Shown: positions 38,600 through 48,055, counted from the first letter of the stretch. The stretch is 64,000 nucleotides of DNA from Comamonas piscis (GCF_014109725.1 NZ_CP058554.1:62001-126000), one strand, 5' to 3'. Program-made: numbers and translations. The notes: generated from the sequence alone by a model not told the origin.

Positions 38600-38685
38600 T
38601 GGTGGAGGGGACTGGATTCGAACCAGTGTAGGCGTAAGCCAACAGATTTACAGTCTGCCCCCTTTAGCCACTCGGGCACCCCTCC
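38600..38685 (-). tRNA. tRNA-Tyr (GTA)
   Basis: Read on the - strand: GGAGGGG acceptor, anticodon GTA in ACTGTAAATC, and a long variable arm (class II); encoded CCA, 86 bases. First gene of the tRNA-Tyr/Gly/Thr-tuf series. Confidence 0.95.
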
Positions 38686-38801
38686 GAAGAAGAACTAGAT
38701 TGTAGCATCATTTTTGGCTGTTTTTAGAAACTTCCGATTTCTCGTAAATTTCTTCCGGGAACGCAACCCGAACAAACCCCAAACAAAACTACTCTCTATA
38801 T

Positions 38802-38832
38802 AAAAAGCCCCGAGACCTGAATCTCGAGGCTC
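38802..38832 (-). terminator. Terminator of tRNA-Arg (ACG)
   Basis: Stem around GCCCCGAGA / TCTCGAGGC with one mismatch, followed on the - strand by TTTTT, directly after the tRNA-Arg 3' end. The 116 bases between it and tRNA-Tyr contain the AT-rich upstream region of the tRNA-tuf series. Confidence 0.7.
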
Positions 38833-38837
38833 TTATC

Positions 38838-38914
38838 TGGTGCGGCTGGCAGGAATTGAACCCACGACCCCTTGGTTCGTAGCCAAGTACTCTATCCAAC
38901 TGAGCTACAGCCGC
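38838..38914 (-). tRNA. tRNA-Arg (ACG)
   Basis: Read on the - strand: GCGGCTG acceptor, D arm GCTCAGTTGGATAGAGT, anticodon ACG in GGCTACGAACC, TPsiC GGTTCAATTCC, CCA; 77 bases. The wobble A34 would be deaminated to inosine by TadA. Confidence 0.95.
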
Positions 38915-39147
38915 TAAGCTGCGTATTGTAGGGGGTTTTTGGATGCCTCGACTGAATTCGCGACATTTTTTCCAAGAAACCCGAGAATCACCTGCTGAAC
39001 AGCGCCAAAAGCCAGCTCAACGCCTCATGGCCATCCCTTCTAGACACAGGATGCGCCTCGGTCTTGACCGCAGCACGGCGAGAGCTACCGCGTTGGGTGC
39101 ATGCAAATGTCGATTGCCCCGGGCGCGCGGGTAGCCGAACAGCCAAC

Positions 39148-39181
39148 AAAAAACCCGCCATGTGGATCCACATGCGGGTGT
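39148..39181 (-). terminator. Terminator of tRNA-Arg (CCG)
   Basis: A long GC-rich palindrome (CCCGCCATGTGG / CCACATGCGGG) followed on the - strand by TTTTTT, 33 bases after the tRNA. The rest of 38915-39213 holds no convincing gene; a 63-codon frame there has no homology I recognise. Confidence 0.8.
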
Positions 39182-39213
39182 TGTGATGCGCGGCTAGCGC
39201 TGAGATGCTGAAT

Positions 39214-39289
39214 TGGTGCGGCTGGCGGGGATCGAACCCACGACCCTTGGCTTCGGAGGCCAATACTCTATCCACTGAGCTACAGCCGC
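39214..39289 (-). tRNA. tRNA-Arg (CCG)
   Basis: Read on the - strand: GCGGCTG acceptor, D arm GCTCAGTGGATAGAGT, anticodon loop CTCCGAA (CCG), TPsiC GGTTCGATCCC, CCA; 76 bases. It shares the acceptor stem of the ACG tRNA-Arg. Confidence 0.95.
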
Positions 39290-39409
39290 ACAAGCTGCAG
39301 GCGCGCGGCCCACAGATCAGACTCGGCGATTATGGCATGGCTTGGGTACCCCGGGCTGCGACTTGCGCACAACGCAGGCAGAACCCTGCCGAACGCCGCA
39401 AGCCCTTCC

Positions 39410-40045
39410 CTACCCGCCTGTAGCCAGCTTGCTTGGCCCAAAGCCCAGGCCGGCCAGATAGGCCTCCACCGCCTTTTCGCCCATGCTGCGCAGCGGAAAG
39501 TTGCCCTCATTGAGCACCCATCCGTGGATCAGCCCGACAAACAAGGAGTGCAGACCCAGCGCAGCCTCTTGCGGGCTCATCTTCATGGCGACCTGATCCC
39601 GGCTGGCGGCCTGCTCCAGGTCGATGGCAAATTTGCGCTGTGAGCAGGCAAAGCTCTCGACATGGCCTTCGCGCACGCTCTCCAACTCGCCCACGTATTC
39701 GAGCTTGAACAGCGCGGTGTCAAACACCTTGCGGCGGCGTTCGTCCCCATCCATACTGTCAAAAACTGCATAAATTGATCTGCGAATTCGATCAAGAGGC
39801 GCCAGGTCGCCGTATTTGTCGTCACAAATTTCCTCAAAGGGCATGCAGATGCGATCGAGCATCGATGAAAACACATCGACCTTGTCTTTGAAGTGCCAGT
39901 ACACCGCGCCGCGGGTTGCGCCTGCGCGCTGGGCGATCTCGTTGAGCGAGGCGCGGGCCACGCCCTTCTCGAAGAACACCTGTTCTGCCGCATCCAGCAG
40001 CTTGATGCGCGTCTCGTCCGCCTCTGCTTTGGTACGTCGTGCCAT
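39410..40045 (-). CDS. acrR: AcrR/TtgR-type TetR repressor of the RND efflux operon
   Basis: A 211-residue TetR-family repressor. The N-terminal HTH (~12-58) is SLNEIAQRAGATRGAVYWHF, the wording typical of AcrR/TtgR/MexR-like efflux repressors. The rest is an all-helical ligand-binding domain with HSLFVGLIHGWVLN near the end. The ATG at 40045 (MARRTKAEADETR) matches the family start; an upstream ATG at 40072 is possible. It is divergent from the efflux operon and the intergenic region holds a fitting palindrome. Hydrophobic toxic compounds would relieve repression in such systems. Confidence 0.9.
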   Translation of the reverse strand: MARRTKAEADETRIKLLDAAEQVFFEKGVARASLNEIAQRAGATRGAVYWHFKDKVDVFSSMLDRICMPFEEICDDKYGDLAPLDRIRRSIYAVFDSMDGDERRRKVFDTALFKLEYVGELESVREGHVESFACSQRKFAIDLEQAASRDQVAMKMSPQEAALGLHSLFVGLIHGWVLNEGNFPLRSMGEKAVEAYLAGLGFGPSKLATGG

Positions 40046-40123
40046 GCCTTTTTTCCGTTCTTGCAAGCACATGACCCCGGTTTGTCAACCCAAAGGCCAT
40101 GCGATATTTATCAAATTTCCACA

Positions 40124-40151
40124 ATTATACATTTACGCATGTATGTATAAT
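40124..40151. promoter_or_regulatory. AcrR-type operator with two opposed TATAAT boxes
   Basis: The 24-base imperfect palindrome at 40126-40149 (TATACAT...ATGTATGTATA) resembles the E. coli AcrR site (TACATACATT...AATGTATGTA). A perfect TATAAT for acrA lies at 40146-40151 on the + strand and another for acrR at 40124-40129 on the - strand, so the operator spans the interval between both -10 boxes. Neither has a good -35. The whole intergenic region is 218 bases. Confidence 0.7.
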
Positions 40152-40263
40152 CGCGCAGCAATTTCATGGGAATTGAGGATCATCCGCGACCGGATGTGAG
40201 ACAAGCCCTGCAGGAGCCTTCGGGTTCGCCATCTTTCCATCTCTATCTACCGAAGGGACTTTC

Positions 40264-41592
40264 ATGCAGCAAATGTATGAAGCAAACCAATCTACCGGGA
40301 ACCTCCCAGCCTCTACCAGCAAGCGCCGCAAAGCCGGCGTGCTGGCCTTGACGCTGGTCGCCGCCCTGGTCTTGACCGCCTGCGGCAACAAAAAGGACGA
40401 GCAAGCAGCCCCACAAGGCGGCGCGCCCAAGCCTCCCGAAGTCAGCGTCCTGACGGTGAAGCTGGAAAGCATTCCTCTGGTCGCCGACCTGCCCGGTCGC
40501 CTGGAGCCCGTGCGCGTGGCCCAAGTAGGTGCGCGCGTGGCCGGTATCCTGCAAAAGCGCCTGTTCACCGAAGGCTCGGATGTGAAGGCCGGACAGGTGC
40601 TCTACCACATCGATAATGCGCCCTACCGCGCCAATCTGGAAAGCGCACAGGCGACTCTGGCCCAAGCCCAGGCCACCTTGGCCCAGGCTGCATCCACTGC
40701 CCGCCGCTACAAGCCGCTGGTCGAGGCCAACGCCATCAGCAAGCAGGAATACGATGTCGCCGTCGCCAACGAAAAGGCGGCGCTGGCCCAAGTGGCTGCT
40801 GGCAAGGCTGGCGTGACCAATGCCAACATCAACCTCGGCTATGCCGCTGTTACCGCGCCCATCTCCGGTCGCATTGGCCGCTCCTTGGTGACCGAAGGTG
40901 CGCTGGTCGGCCAAAGTGGTGTGACCGAGCTGGCCGTGATCCAGCAGATCAACCCGCTGTATGTGAACGTGACGCAGTCCTCGTCCGAGATCCTGCGCAT
41001 GCGCGAAGCCCTCAAGACCGGCAAGCTGGCCAAGGCGGGCGATAACGCCGCCAAGGTCATCGTCTACACCGATGACGGCAAGCCTTATCCCCATCCCGGC
41101 AAGCTGCTGTTCACCGATCTGACGGTAGACCCCGCTACCGGCCAAGTGAGCGTGCGCGCCGAGCTGCCCAACCCCGAAAACATGCTGCTGCCGGGCATGT
41201 ATGTGCGCGTGCACATCCAGGAAGCCCAAGTGGACAACGCCGTGCTGGTGCCCCAGCAAGCGGTGACCCGCAATGAGAAGGGCAATACCGTGATGATCGT
41301 CGCCGCTGACGGCTCGGTCAGCCCACGGGCCGTGCAGATCAGCCAGTCCAAGGGTACCAACTGGGTGGTGAGCGAAGGCCTGAAGGCTGGCGACCAAATC
41401 ATGGTCGATGGCTTCATCAAGCTGGGCATGGGCGCGACACACGTCACGCCGGTGCCATGGAAGAACCCGAGCGACAAGGCCGCAGCGCCGGCGGCGCCAG
41501 CAGCAGGGGCAGCGCCCCAGGCGGATGCGCCGGCTGCGGACAAGCCCGCCGCTTCGGCAGATGCTGCAGGCAACGCCGCCTCCAGCAAATAA
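40264..41592 (+). CDS. acrA: RND efflux periplasmic adaptor (AcrA/MexA-like lipoprotein)
   Basis: A 442-residue membrane-fusion protein linking the inner-membrane pump to the outer-membrane channel. Lipobox LTAC gives acylated C40. Lipoyl/hairpin region ~75-220 (VGARVAGILQKRLFTEGSDV, AQATLAQAQATLAQ), beta-barrel (GQVSVRAELPNPENMLLPGM) and membrane-proximal domain follow. The C-terminal ~40 residues are an Ala/Pro-rich extension. SD AAGGGA precedes the ATG. It is first in the three-gene operon. Confidence 0.93.
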   Translation: MQQMYEANQSTGNLPASTSKRRKAGVLALTLVAALVLTACGNKKDEQAAPQGGAPKPPEVSVLTVKLESIPLVADLPGRLEPVRVAQVGARVAGILQKRLFTEGSDVKAGQVLYHIDNAPYRANLESAQATLAQAQATLAQAASTARRYKPLVEANAISKQEYDVAVANEKAALAQVAAGKAGVTNANINLGYAAVTAPISGRIGRSLVTEGALVGQSGVTELAVIQQINPLYVNVTQSSSEILRMREALKTGKLAKAGDNAAKVIVYTDDGKPYPHPGKLLFTDLTVDPATGQVSVRAELPNPENMLLPGMYVRVHIQEAQVDNAVLVPQQAVTRNEKGNTVMIVAADGSVSPRAVQISQSKGTNWVVSEGLKAGDQIMVDGFIKLGMGATHVTPVPWKNPSDKAAAPAAPAAGAAPQADAPAADKPAASADAAGNAASSK

Positions 41593-41607
41593 ACAGGACA
41601 CAGCGGA

Positions 41608-44600
41608 ATGTCAAAGTTCTTTATTCACAGACCGATTTTTGCCTGGGTGATCGCGATCTTCGTGGTCCTCGCAGGTATCGTGTCCATTACCCGACTGCCA
41701 GTGGCGCAGTTCCCGAGCGTGGCACCGCCCACCATCACGGTGACGGCCACCTACCCTGGCGCAACCGCGCAGACCTTGACCGACTCGGTGCTGCAGCTGA
41801 TCGAGCGCGAGATCAACGGCGCTGAAGGCCTGATGTACATGTCGTCGTCCGCCTCTGCCACCGGCAGCGGCGAGTTGACCGTGACCTTCGAGCCCGGCAC
41901 CAATCCCGACCTGGCCCAGGTGGATGTGCAAAACCGGCTGGCCCGCGCCACGCCGCGCTTGCCCAGCATCGTGCAATCGCTGGGGGTGCGCGTCGACAAG
42001 TCGATGAGCAACTTCCTGATGATTCTGACCTTCCAGTCGGACACTGGCGAGACCTCACGTGACGAAATCTCCGATTACGTCAACCGCAATGTGGTGCCGG
42101 AAATCCAGCGCCTGAACGGCGTGGGCAAGGCCCAGCTGTTTGCGTCCGGCCGTGCCATGCGCGTCTGGGTCGATCCGGCCAAGCTGCAGGGTTACAGCAT
42201 GTCGATCGCGCAGATCAATGCCGCGATTGCCGCGCAGAACCAGCAGATCTCAGGTGGCGCGCTGGGCGATACGCCAAGCCTGCCGGGCACCATGATGAAT
42301 GCCACCATCGTTGTGCCAGGCCAGCTGTCCACGCCCGAAGAGTTTGGCGAGGTGGTGCTGCGCTCCAATTCGGATGGCTCGACCGTGCGCCTCAAGGACG
42401 TGGCCCGCGTGGAGCTGGGCGCTGAGAGCTATGCCACCAACTCGCGCCTGGACGGCAAGCCCGCCGTGGCGCTGGCGGTGCAGCTGACCTCGACCGCGAA
42501 CGCGATGGCGACCGCCAAAGAGGTCTACAGCAAGATGGACGAGCTCGAACCCTTCCTGCCTGCGGGTGTGAAGTGGGCGGCGCCGTACGACACCTCGAAG
42601 TTCGTCAAGATCTCCATCGAAAAAGTGCTGCACACCCTGCTTGAAGCCATCGTGCTGGTGTTCATCGTGATGCTGATCTTCCTGCAGAACATTCGCTACA
42701 CCTTGATCCCGACCATCGTCGTGCCTATCGCACTGCTCGGGGCCTTTGCGGTGATGTACAGCGTGGGGCTGACCATCAACATCTTGTCGATGTTCGCGAT
42801 GGTGCTGGTGATCGGTATCGTCGTGGACGATGCGATTGTGGTGGTGGAGAACGTCGAGCGGATCATGTCCGAGGAGGGCTTATCGCCCAAGGACGCGACC
42901 ATCAAGGCCATGGGCCAGATCCAGGGCGCTGTGGTCGGTATTACCGTGATTCTGGTGACGGTGTTCATCCCGCTGGCCATGTTCTCGGGCGCTACCGGCA
43001 ATATCTACCGCCAGTTCTCGCTGGTGATGGCGATCTCGATCTTCTTCTCCGGCTTCTTCGCGCTGACCCTGACGCCTGCGCTCTGCGCCACCATGCTCAA
43101 GCCCATTCCCAAGGGCCATGCGCATGACAAGAAGACCGGCCTGCTGGGCCCCTTCTACAACTGGTTCAACCGCATGTTCGGCAAGGCCACCAAGGGCTAC
43201 CAAAAGACCTTGATCGGTGTCGTCAAGCGCACCTTCCTGGCCTTCCTGGTCTATGCGGCGGTGATCGTTGGTGTGGTGTTCGGCTTCAAGGCCCTGCCCA
43301 CCGCGTTCTTGCCGGTCGAAGACCAGGGCTATGTGATCTCGCTGGTTCAACTGCCCCCGGGTGCCACCCAGGAGCGCACCAGCGACACCATGAAGCAGCT
43401 GGAAGACTTTGTGTTGGCGCAACCAGAAACGGCCAATATCGTGAGCATTCTGGGCTTCAGTTTTGCGGGTCAAGCGCAGAACATGGGTCTGGCCTTTACC
43501 GTGTTCAAGGACTGGTCTGAGCGCACGGCACCGGGCTCGGATGCCTCGTCGTTCGCCGGCCGTGCCATGGGCGCCATGATGAGCCTGCGCGATGGCTTCA
43601 TCTACACCCTGGTGCCACCGTCGATCTCCGAACTGGGCAACAGCGATGGCTTTACCTTCCGTCTGCAGGACCGGGGCAACCACGGCCATGCCGAGCTGCT
43701 CAAGGCCCGCAATGACCTGATCGCCAAGGCCAGCAAAAACGACATCCTGACGGGTATGCGTTTTGACGGTGTGGAAGATGCGCCGCAGTGGCAGGTGGAT
43801 ATCAACCGCAACGCGGTGTATGCACAAAAGGTCAACATGGGCGATATCGCCACGACCTTGTCGACCGCACTGGGTTCGAGCAACTCCAGCGACTTCCCGA
43901 ACAATGGCTACATGCAGCGCGTCACTATCCAGGCCGACGCCGCTACCCGCATGCAGCCAGAGGACGTGCTGAAGCTGACGGTGCCCAATGCCGATGGCAA
44001 GCTGGTCGAGCTGTCGACCCTGGTGACTGCCAAGTGGATCACCGGCCCGATGCAAATGTCGCGCTACAACGGCTACCCCTCGATGAGCATCACCGGTCAG
44101 GCCAAGCCCGGCTACACCACGGGTGACGCCATGGCCGAGATGGAAAAGCTCTCCGCCGAGCTGCCGCAAGGCTTTGGCTACGAGTGGACCGGCCAGTCGC
44201 TGGACGAAAAGAAAGCCGGCTCGTCGGCAATGATCCTGTACGCGTTCTCGATCCTGGCGGTGTTCCTCTGCCTGGCAGCGCTGTATGAGAGCTGGAGCAT
44301 CCCGCTGGCCGTGCTGCTGGTGGTGCCTTTGGGTGTGTTGGGCGCGGTGGCCGGTATGCACCTGCGCGGCATGCCCAATGACATCTACTTCCAGGTGGCG
44401 CTGATCACGGTGATTGGCTTGTCAGCGAAGAACGCCATCTTGATTGTCGAGTTCGCCAAGGACCTGCATGACCAGGGCATGAGTGCGCTTGATGCAGCGC
44501 TCGAAGCCGGTCACCTGCGCTTCCGCCCGATCTTGATGACCTCGCTGGCCTTCATCCTGGGTGTCGTGCCGCTGTACATCGCCTCGGGCGCCAGCGCCGT

Positions 44601-44826
44601 GAGTCAGCATGAGATCGGCACCGGCGTGTTCTGGGGCATGATCATCGGCACCTTCTTGGCCGTGTTCTTGGTGCCCGTCTTCTTTGTCGAGGTCTTCCGC
44701 CTGTTCGGCCGCAAGGGCGATCAGGACAAGGGACCGCACGGCAGCCCGCCTGCGCCGCATTCGCCTGATAGCGGACACGACGCGGTTCTGTCTGCCAATG
44801 TGGGGAAAGGAACCCACCATGAATAA
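41608..44826 (+). CDS. acrB: RND multidrug efflux pump (AcrB/MexB-like, HAE1 family)
   Basis: A 1072-residue proton-driven trimeric pump. It starts MSKFFIHRPIFAWVIAIFVV, with the HAE1 N-terminus. The proton-relay aspartate pair is in TM4 (GIVVDDAIVVVENVERIM). TM segments and two large periplasmic loops follow the family layout, with GGFFAL-type and MTSLAFILGVVPL motifs near the end. The ~35-residue cytoplasmic tail is Pro/His/Gly-rich. It begins 15 bases after acrA and its stop overlaps the next start by eight bases, so the three genes are coupled. Confidence 0.96.
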   Translation: MSKFFIHRPIFAWVIAIFVVLAGIVSITRLPVAQFPSVAPPTITVTATYPGATAQTLTDSVLQLIEREINGAEGLMYMSSSASATGSGELTVTFEPGTNPDLAQVDVQNRLARATPRLPSIVQSLGVRVDKSMSNFLMILTFQSDTGETSRDEISDYVNRNVVPEIQRLNGVGKAQLFASGRAMRVWVDPAKLQGYSMSIAQINAAIAAQNQQISGGALGDTPSLPGTMMNATIVVPGQLSTPEEFGEVVLRSNSDGSTVRLKDVARVELGAESYATNSRLDGKPAVALAVQLTSTANAMATAKEVYSKMDELEPFLPAGVKWAAPYDTSKFVKISIEKVLHTLLEAIVLVFIVMLIFLQNIRYTLIPTIVVPIALLGAFAVMYSVGLTINILSMFAMVLVIGIVVDDAIVVVENVERIMSEEGLSPKDATIKAMGQIQGAVVGITVILVTVFIPLAMFSGATGNIYRQFSLVMAISIFFSGFFALTLTPALCATMLKPIPKGHAHDKKTGLLGPFYNWFNRMFGKATKGYQKTLIGVVKRTFLAFLVYAAVIVGVVFGFKALPTAFLPVEDQGYVISLVQLPPGATQERTSDTMKQLEDFVLAQPETANIVSILGFSFAGQAQNMGLAFTVFKDWSERTAPGSDASSFAGRAMGAMMSLRDGFIYTLVPPSISELGNSDGFTFRLQDRGNHGHAELLKARNDLIAKASKNDILTGMRFDGVEDAPQWQVDINRNAVYAQKVNMGDIATTLSTALGSSNSSDFPNNGYMQRVTIQADAATRMQPEDVLKLTVPNADGKLVELSTLVTAKWITGPMQMSRYNGYPSMSITGQAKPGYTTGDAMAEMEKLSAELPQGFGYEWTGQSLDEKKAGSSAMILYAFSILAVFLCLAALYESWSIPLAVLLVVPLGVLGAVAGMHLRGMPNDIYFQVALITVIGLSAKNAILIVEFAKDLHDQGMSALDAALEAGHLRFRPILMTSLAFILGVVPLYIASGASAVSQHEIGTGVFWGMIIGTFLAVFLVPVFFVEVFRLFGRKGDQDKGPHGSPPAPHSPDSGHDAVLSANVGKGTHHE

Positions 44827-46258
44827 GAAACTGATACCAACCGTTTTGGCTGCAGCCCTGCTGGCCTCGGGTTGCTCGCTGATTCCATCGCTGGACAAGC
44901 CAGCCACCCCGGTGGCTGCGCAGTACCCGGTGGCCACCGAGCAGACGCAGCAGGCTGCTGCCGATATTCCCTGGCAGAACTTCTTCACCGATACGCGGCT
45001 GCAGCAGCTGATCCAGACGGCGCTGGACAACAACCGTGACCTGCGCGTGGCGGTGCTCAACATCGCCCAGGCCCGTGCGCAGTACCAGATCCAGGACGCC
45101 CAGCGCTTCCCTGAAGTGGGCGTGTCTGCTGCGGCTTCGCGCCAGCGCAGCCAGATCACCAGCGGCTATGCCAATGCGTTCAGCGTCGGCGTGGGCATCC
45201 AGAGCTGGGAGATCGACTTCTTTGGCCGCATCAGCAGCCTCAAGGAGCAGGCGCTGGCCCAGTACCTGGCTACCGAAGAAGGTCGCAAGTCTGCCCAGAT
45301 CAGCCTGGTGGCCTCGGTCGCCAATGCCTGGCTGACCTTGCAAGCCGACGAGGAGCTGATCGACATCTCGCGCCGCACCCTGGAGACGCGTGAGGAATCG
45401 ATCAAGCTGTCCAAGCTGCGCCTGGATGCGGGTGTGGCCTCGGAGCTGGACTACCGCCAGGCCCAGTCGCTGACGGAGAACGCCAAGGCCACCCTGGCCC
45501 AGCAACTGCGCCAGCGCGCGCTGGACATCAACGCCCTGACCCTGCTGCTAGGCCAAACGCCGCCCGCCGAGCTGCTGACCAGCCTGCAAGGCAAGGGCCT
45601 GAGCGACCTGCCGGTGATGGCCGACGTGCCTCCCGGCCTGCCCTCGGACCTGATGCTGCGCCGCCCGGATCTGCGCCAGGCGGAGCTGACCATGGTCGCT
45701 GCGAACGCCAACATTGGCGCCGCACGTGCGCTGTTCTACCCGACGATCTCGCTGACGGCCAGCGCCGGTTTTGCCAGCTCCGAGCTGTCTGACCTGTTCG
45801 ACTCCAAGTCCAAGGGCTTCACGATCGCGCCTTCGCTGTACCTGCCGATCTTCAATGCCGGCCGCAACCAGGCCAACCTGGAAGTGGCTGAAGTGCAGAC
45901 CAAGATTGCCGCAACGCAGTACGAGAAGACCATCCAGACCGCGTTCCGCGAAGTCTCCGACGCGCTGGTCAGCCGCCAGACCCTGGCCGACCAGCTGCAG
46001 TCGCAGATGGCCCAGGTCGAAGCTGAATCGGCGCGCCTGAAACTGTCGGACCTGCGCTACAAGAACGGCGTGGCCAGCTACCTCGATCTGCTCGATGCCC
46101 AGCGTTCGCTGTTCACCCTGCAGCAGGCCGTGGTGCAAGTGCGCCTGACCCAGCTGCAAAACCAGGTGGGCTTGTACAAGGCCCTGGGTGGCGGCTGGAC
46201 CGACGCGGCAGCGGCCGACACTGTCGCCCAGGCGGCCCCGACTGCTGGCAAACCATAG
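44819..46258 (+). CDS. oprM: RND efflux outer-membrane channel lipoprotein (OprM/NodT family)
   Basis: A 479-residue TolC-like trimeric channel. The ATG at 44819 overlaps the acrB stop and begins a lipoprotein signal ending LLASGC (C19). Two similar halves are typical of outer-membrane factors (RDLRVAVLNIAQARAQYQIQ; LRQAELTMVAANANIGAARA). The C-terminus ends in an Ala-rich tail. With acrA and acrB it completes a tripartite pump. A strong terminator follows. Confidence 0.93.
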   Translation: MNKKLIPTVLAAALLASGCSLIPSLDKPATPVAAQYPVATEQTQQAAADIPWQNFFTDTRLQQLIQTALDNNRDLRVAVLNIAQARAQYQIQDAQRFPEVGVSAAASRQRSQITSGYANAFSVGVGIQSWEIDFFGRISSLKEQALAQYLATEEGRKSAQISLVASVANAWLTLQADEELIDISRRTLETREESIKLSKLRLDAGVASELDYRQAQSLTENAKATLAQQLRQRALDINALTLLLGQTPPAELLTSLQGKGLSDLPVMADVPPGLPSDLMLRRPDLRQAELTMVAANANIGAARALFYPTISLTASAGFASSELSDLFDSKSKGFTIAPSLYLPIFNAGRNQANLEVAEVQTKIAATQYEKTIQTAFREVSDALVSRQTLADQLQSQMAQVEAESARLKLSDLRYKNGVASYLDLLDAQRSLFTLQQAVVQVRLTQLQNQVGLYKALGGGWTDAAAADTVAQAAPTAGKP

Positions 46259-46284
46259 GTTCCAGCCCGCGACTGCGGCCCCAC

Positions 46285-46320
46285 AATGGCTTGCCAGACC
46301 TGCTGGCAAGCCATTTTTTT
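46285..46320 (+). terminator. Terminator of the RND operon
   Basis: A perfect 13-bp stem (AATGGCTTGCCAG, 46285-46297, with its complement at 46303-46315) is followed by seven T. Confidence 0.9.
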
Positions 46321-46451
46321 ATGCGCGCGTGGCGCCACTGTGGCTGATTGCCTGCAGGTATTTGCCCGGAGGCCCTGTAAAAAGACCCGTCGATATAATG
46401 ATTTTGGCCTCTGCACGATGAACAACAAGCCCCCGAGACTTTGAGGAAGCC

Positions 46452-47327
46452 ATGAGCGACATCCATCAAGAAGAAGCACATACAGGCCCCGTCAAATCAC
46501 CCAAGCAATTTTTGTGGACGGTGATCTTCGCTTTTGTGGTTCCGGTCTTTGCCATCATTGGCTTGGTGACCTATGTGACCGCTGCCAACAAATCCGGCCC
46601 CGGTGCAGCCGATAACGCGGGCTCCATCGAAAGCCGCTTGCAAAAAGTCGGCTCGGTCGAGATACGCGATGCCAACCGCCCGCTCAAATCCGGCCAAGAG
46701 GTCTACCAGGCCCAGTGCGCCGCCTGCCACGCCACAGGTGCAGCCGGTGCCCCCAAGTTTGAAGACGCAGCCGCCTGGGCGCCGCGCATCAAGACCGGCC
46801 TCGAAGCGCTGGTGCACTCGTCCATCGCCGGCAAGGGCGCCATGGCCCCGCAAGGCGGTGGCGACTTTGAAGACACTGAAATTGCACGGGGTGTGGTCTA
46901 CATGGCCAATGCCGCCGGCGCCAAGTTTGAAGAGCCCCAGCGCCCTGCTGCTACCAGCGCCGATGCAGGCAGTGCTGCTCCAGCCGCTACAGCGCCAGTC
47001 GCTGCTGCCACCGCAGCTCCTGCTGCGGCAGTTGCCGAACCAGCAGCAGCCGCTGCCCCTGCAGCCGCCGCAGCCACCGCCAGCGCTGCCGTCAATGGCA
47101 AGGCACTGTATGACAAGGCCTGCTTTGTCTGCCATGCCGCTGGCGTGGCAGGGGCGCCCAAGTTTGGCGACAAGGCCGCCTGGGCGCCTTATATCGCCCA
47201 GGGCATCGACAGCATGGTGAAGATCGCCATCAGCGGCAAGGGTGCGATGCCCCCGCGCGGGGGATCGAGCGCGTCGGATGAAGAGATCCATGCCGCCGTG
47301 CAGTACATGGTGGAGCAAGCGCAGTAA
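46452..47327 (+). CDS. Membrane-anchored diheme cytochrome c
   Basis: A 291-residue protein. One N-terminal membrane helix (~19-43) anchors it with the heme domains in the periplasm. Two class I c-type (cytochrome c5-like) domains follow: CAACH at 89-93 and CFVCH at 224-228. Each has a C-terminal Met-ligand segment (GAMAPQGG, GAMPPRGG). They are joined by an Ala/Pro-rich linker (~165-213). Domains are similar, so they arose by duplication. It probably carries electrons to a terminal oxidase or reductase, but the partner is not adjacent. SD GAGGAAG precedes the ATG. Confidence 0.9.
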   Translation: MSDIHQEEAHTGPVKSPKQFLWTVIFAFVVPVFAIIGLVTYVTAANKSGPGAADNAGSIESRLQKVGSVEIRDANRPLKSGQEVYQAQCAACHATGAAGAPKFEDAAAWAPRIKTGLEALVHSSIAGKGAMAPQGGGDFEDTEIARGVVYMANAAGAKFEEPQRPAATSADAGSAAPAATAPVAAATAAPAAAVAEPAAAAAPAAAAATASAAVNGKALYDKACFVCHAAGVAGAPKFGDKAAWAPYIAQGIDSMVKIAISGKGAMPPRGGSSASDEEIHAAVQYMVEQAQ

Positions 47328-47356
47328 GCAGTGTGCGCACTCCATTCCCTCATAGA

Positions 47357-47926
47357 TCAGGCCTCGCCCGCCGCCTTCCGCGCGGCTGGTGAGCGCACAA
47401 AGCCGTAGCGCTTCTCCAGCAGCACGCTGGCAACCTCGGAAGGCTCGGGCAACGCCCCCCGCTCCAAGGCCTGCGATACATCCAGCACATCCTGCGTATG
47501 CACGATGCCCAGACCCTGGTCGGTGTCCAGGTAAACGGCGCCTTGCTCATCTGCCAGCACCGCCCGCACCTGCACAGGCGCCAGCACCGCTCCAGTATGG
47601 GCATGCAAATGCAGGGCCTCATCGCGCCACTGCGCACGCCAGACCCAAGGGGTTGCCTCCAGCTCCACAAACACCTGCTGCGGCCCGTTCTGGAAGTACC
47701 AGCAGCCCTGCGCATCGGCCAGGTAGTTGCGGGCGATGAACTGGGCGAGCTTGTCATGCTCCACCCGCGAGCCCTTGGCGCCTGGCAGGCCACTGGTAAA
47801 AGCGCCCGCAGCCTGTGCCTGCGCATCACGCATCCACCAGTTGCCGCGCGCATCCAACGCCAGCCAGCCCCAGCAGGCGGGTACATTCGGCCATTTGGCC
47901 ATGGCTTGTTTCACGATATCGTCCAT
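47357..47926 (-). CDS. Conserved protein of unknown function
   Basis: A 189-residue cytoplasmic-looking protein without signal peptide or membrane segment. It begins MDDIVKQAMAKWPNVP and contains WGWLALDARGNWWMRD and GCWYFQNGPQQVFVELE, rich in Trp and aromatic residues, which read like beta-rich repeats. I recognise it as a pattern seen in related bacteria but cannot name the family with certainty. It is convergent with the cytochrome c gene and divergent from lemA. Confidence 0.75.
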   Translation of the reverse strand: MDDIVKQAMAKWPNVPACWGWLALDARGNWWMRDAQAQAAGAFTSGLPGAKGSRVEHDKLAQFIARNYLADAQGCWYFQNGPQQVFVELEATPWVWRAQWRDEALHLHAHTGAVLAPVQVRAVLADEQGAVYLDTDQGLGIVHTQDVLDVSQALERGALPEPSEVASVLLEKRYGFVRSPAARKAAGEA

Positions 47927-48055
47927 CCAGCGATCCTACTGCATGCCCCACCGCAGGCATGCCGGTGATGCACCCCTCACACCGTCAATAATCGCTGACA
48001 ATGCGCCGCTGCCAGATAGGTAACAATGGCGGCACTTAACTGGCAAGGAGCCCTC

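Noticed and set aside
38358..38705. A 115-codon + strand frame across tRNA-Thr, -Gly and -Tyr, and similar frames over tRNA-Arg and tRNA-Phe
   Set aside because: The peptides (for example GRIELPTSPLPRGCSTTEPH, VAQLVEQRIENPRVRGSIPR) are the well-known artefacts of translating tRNA genes.
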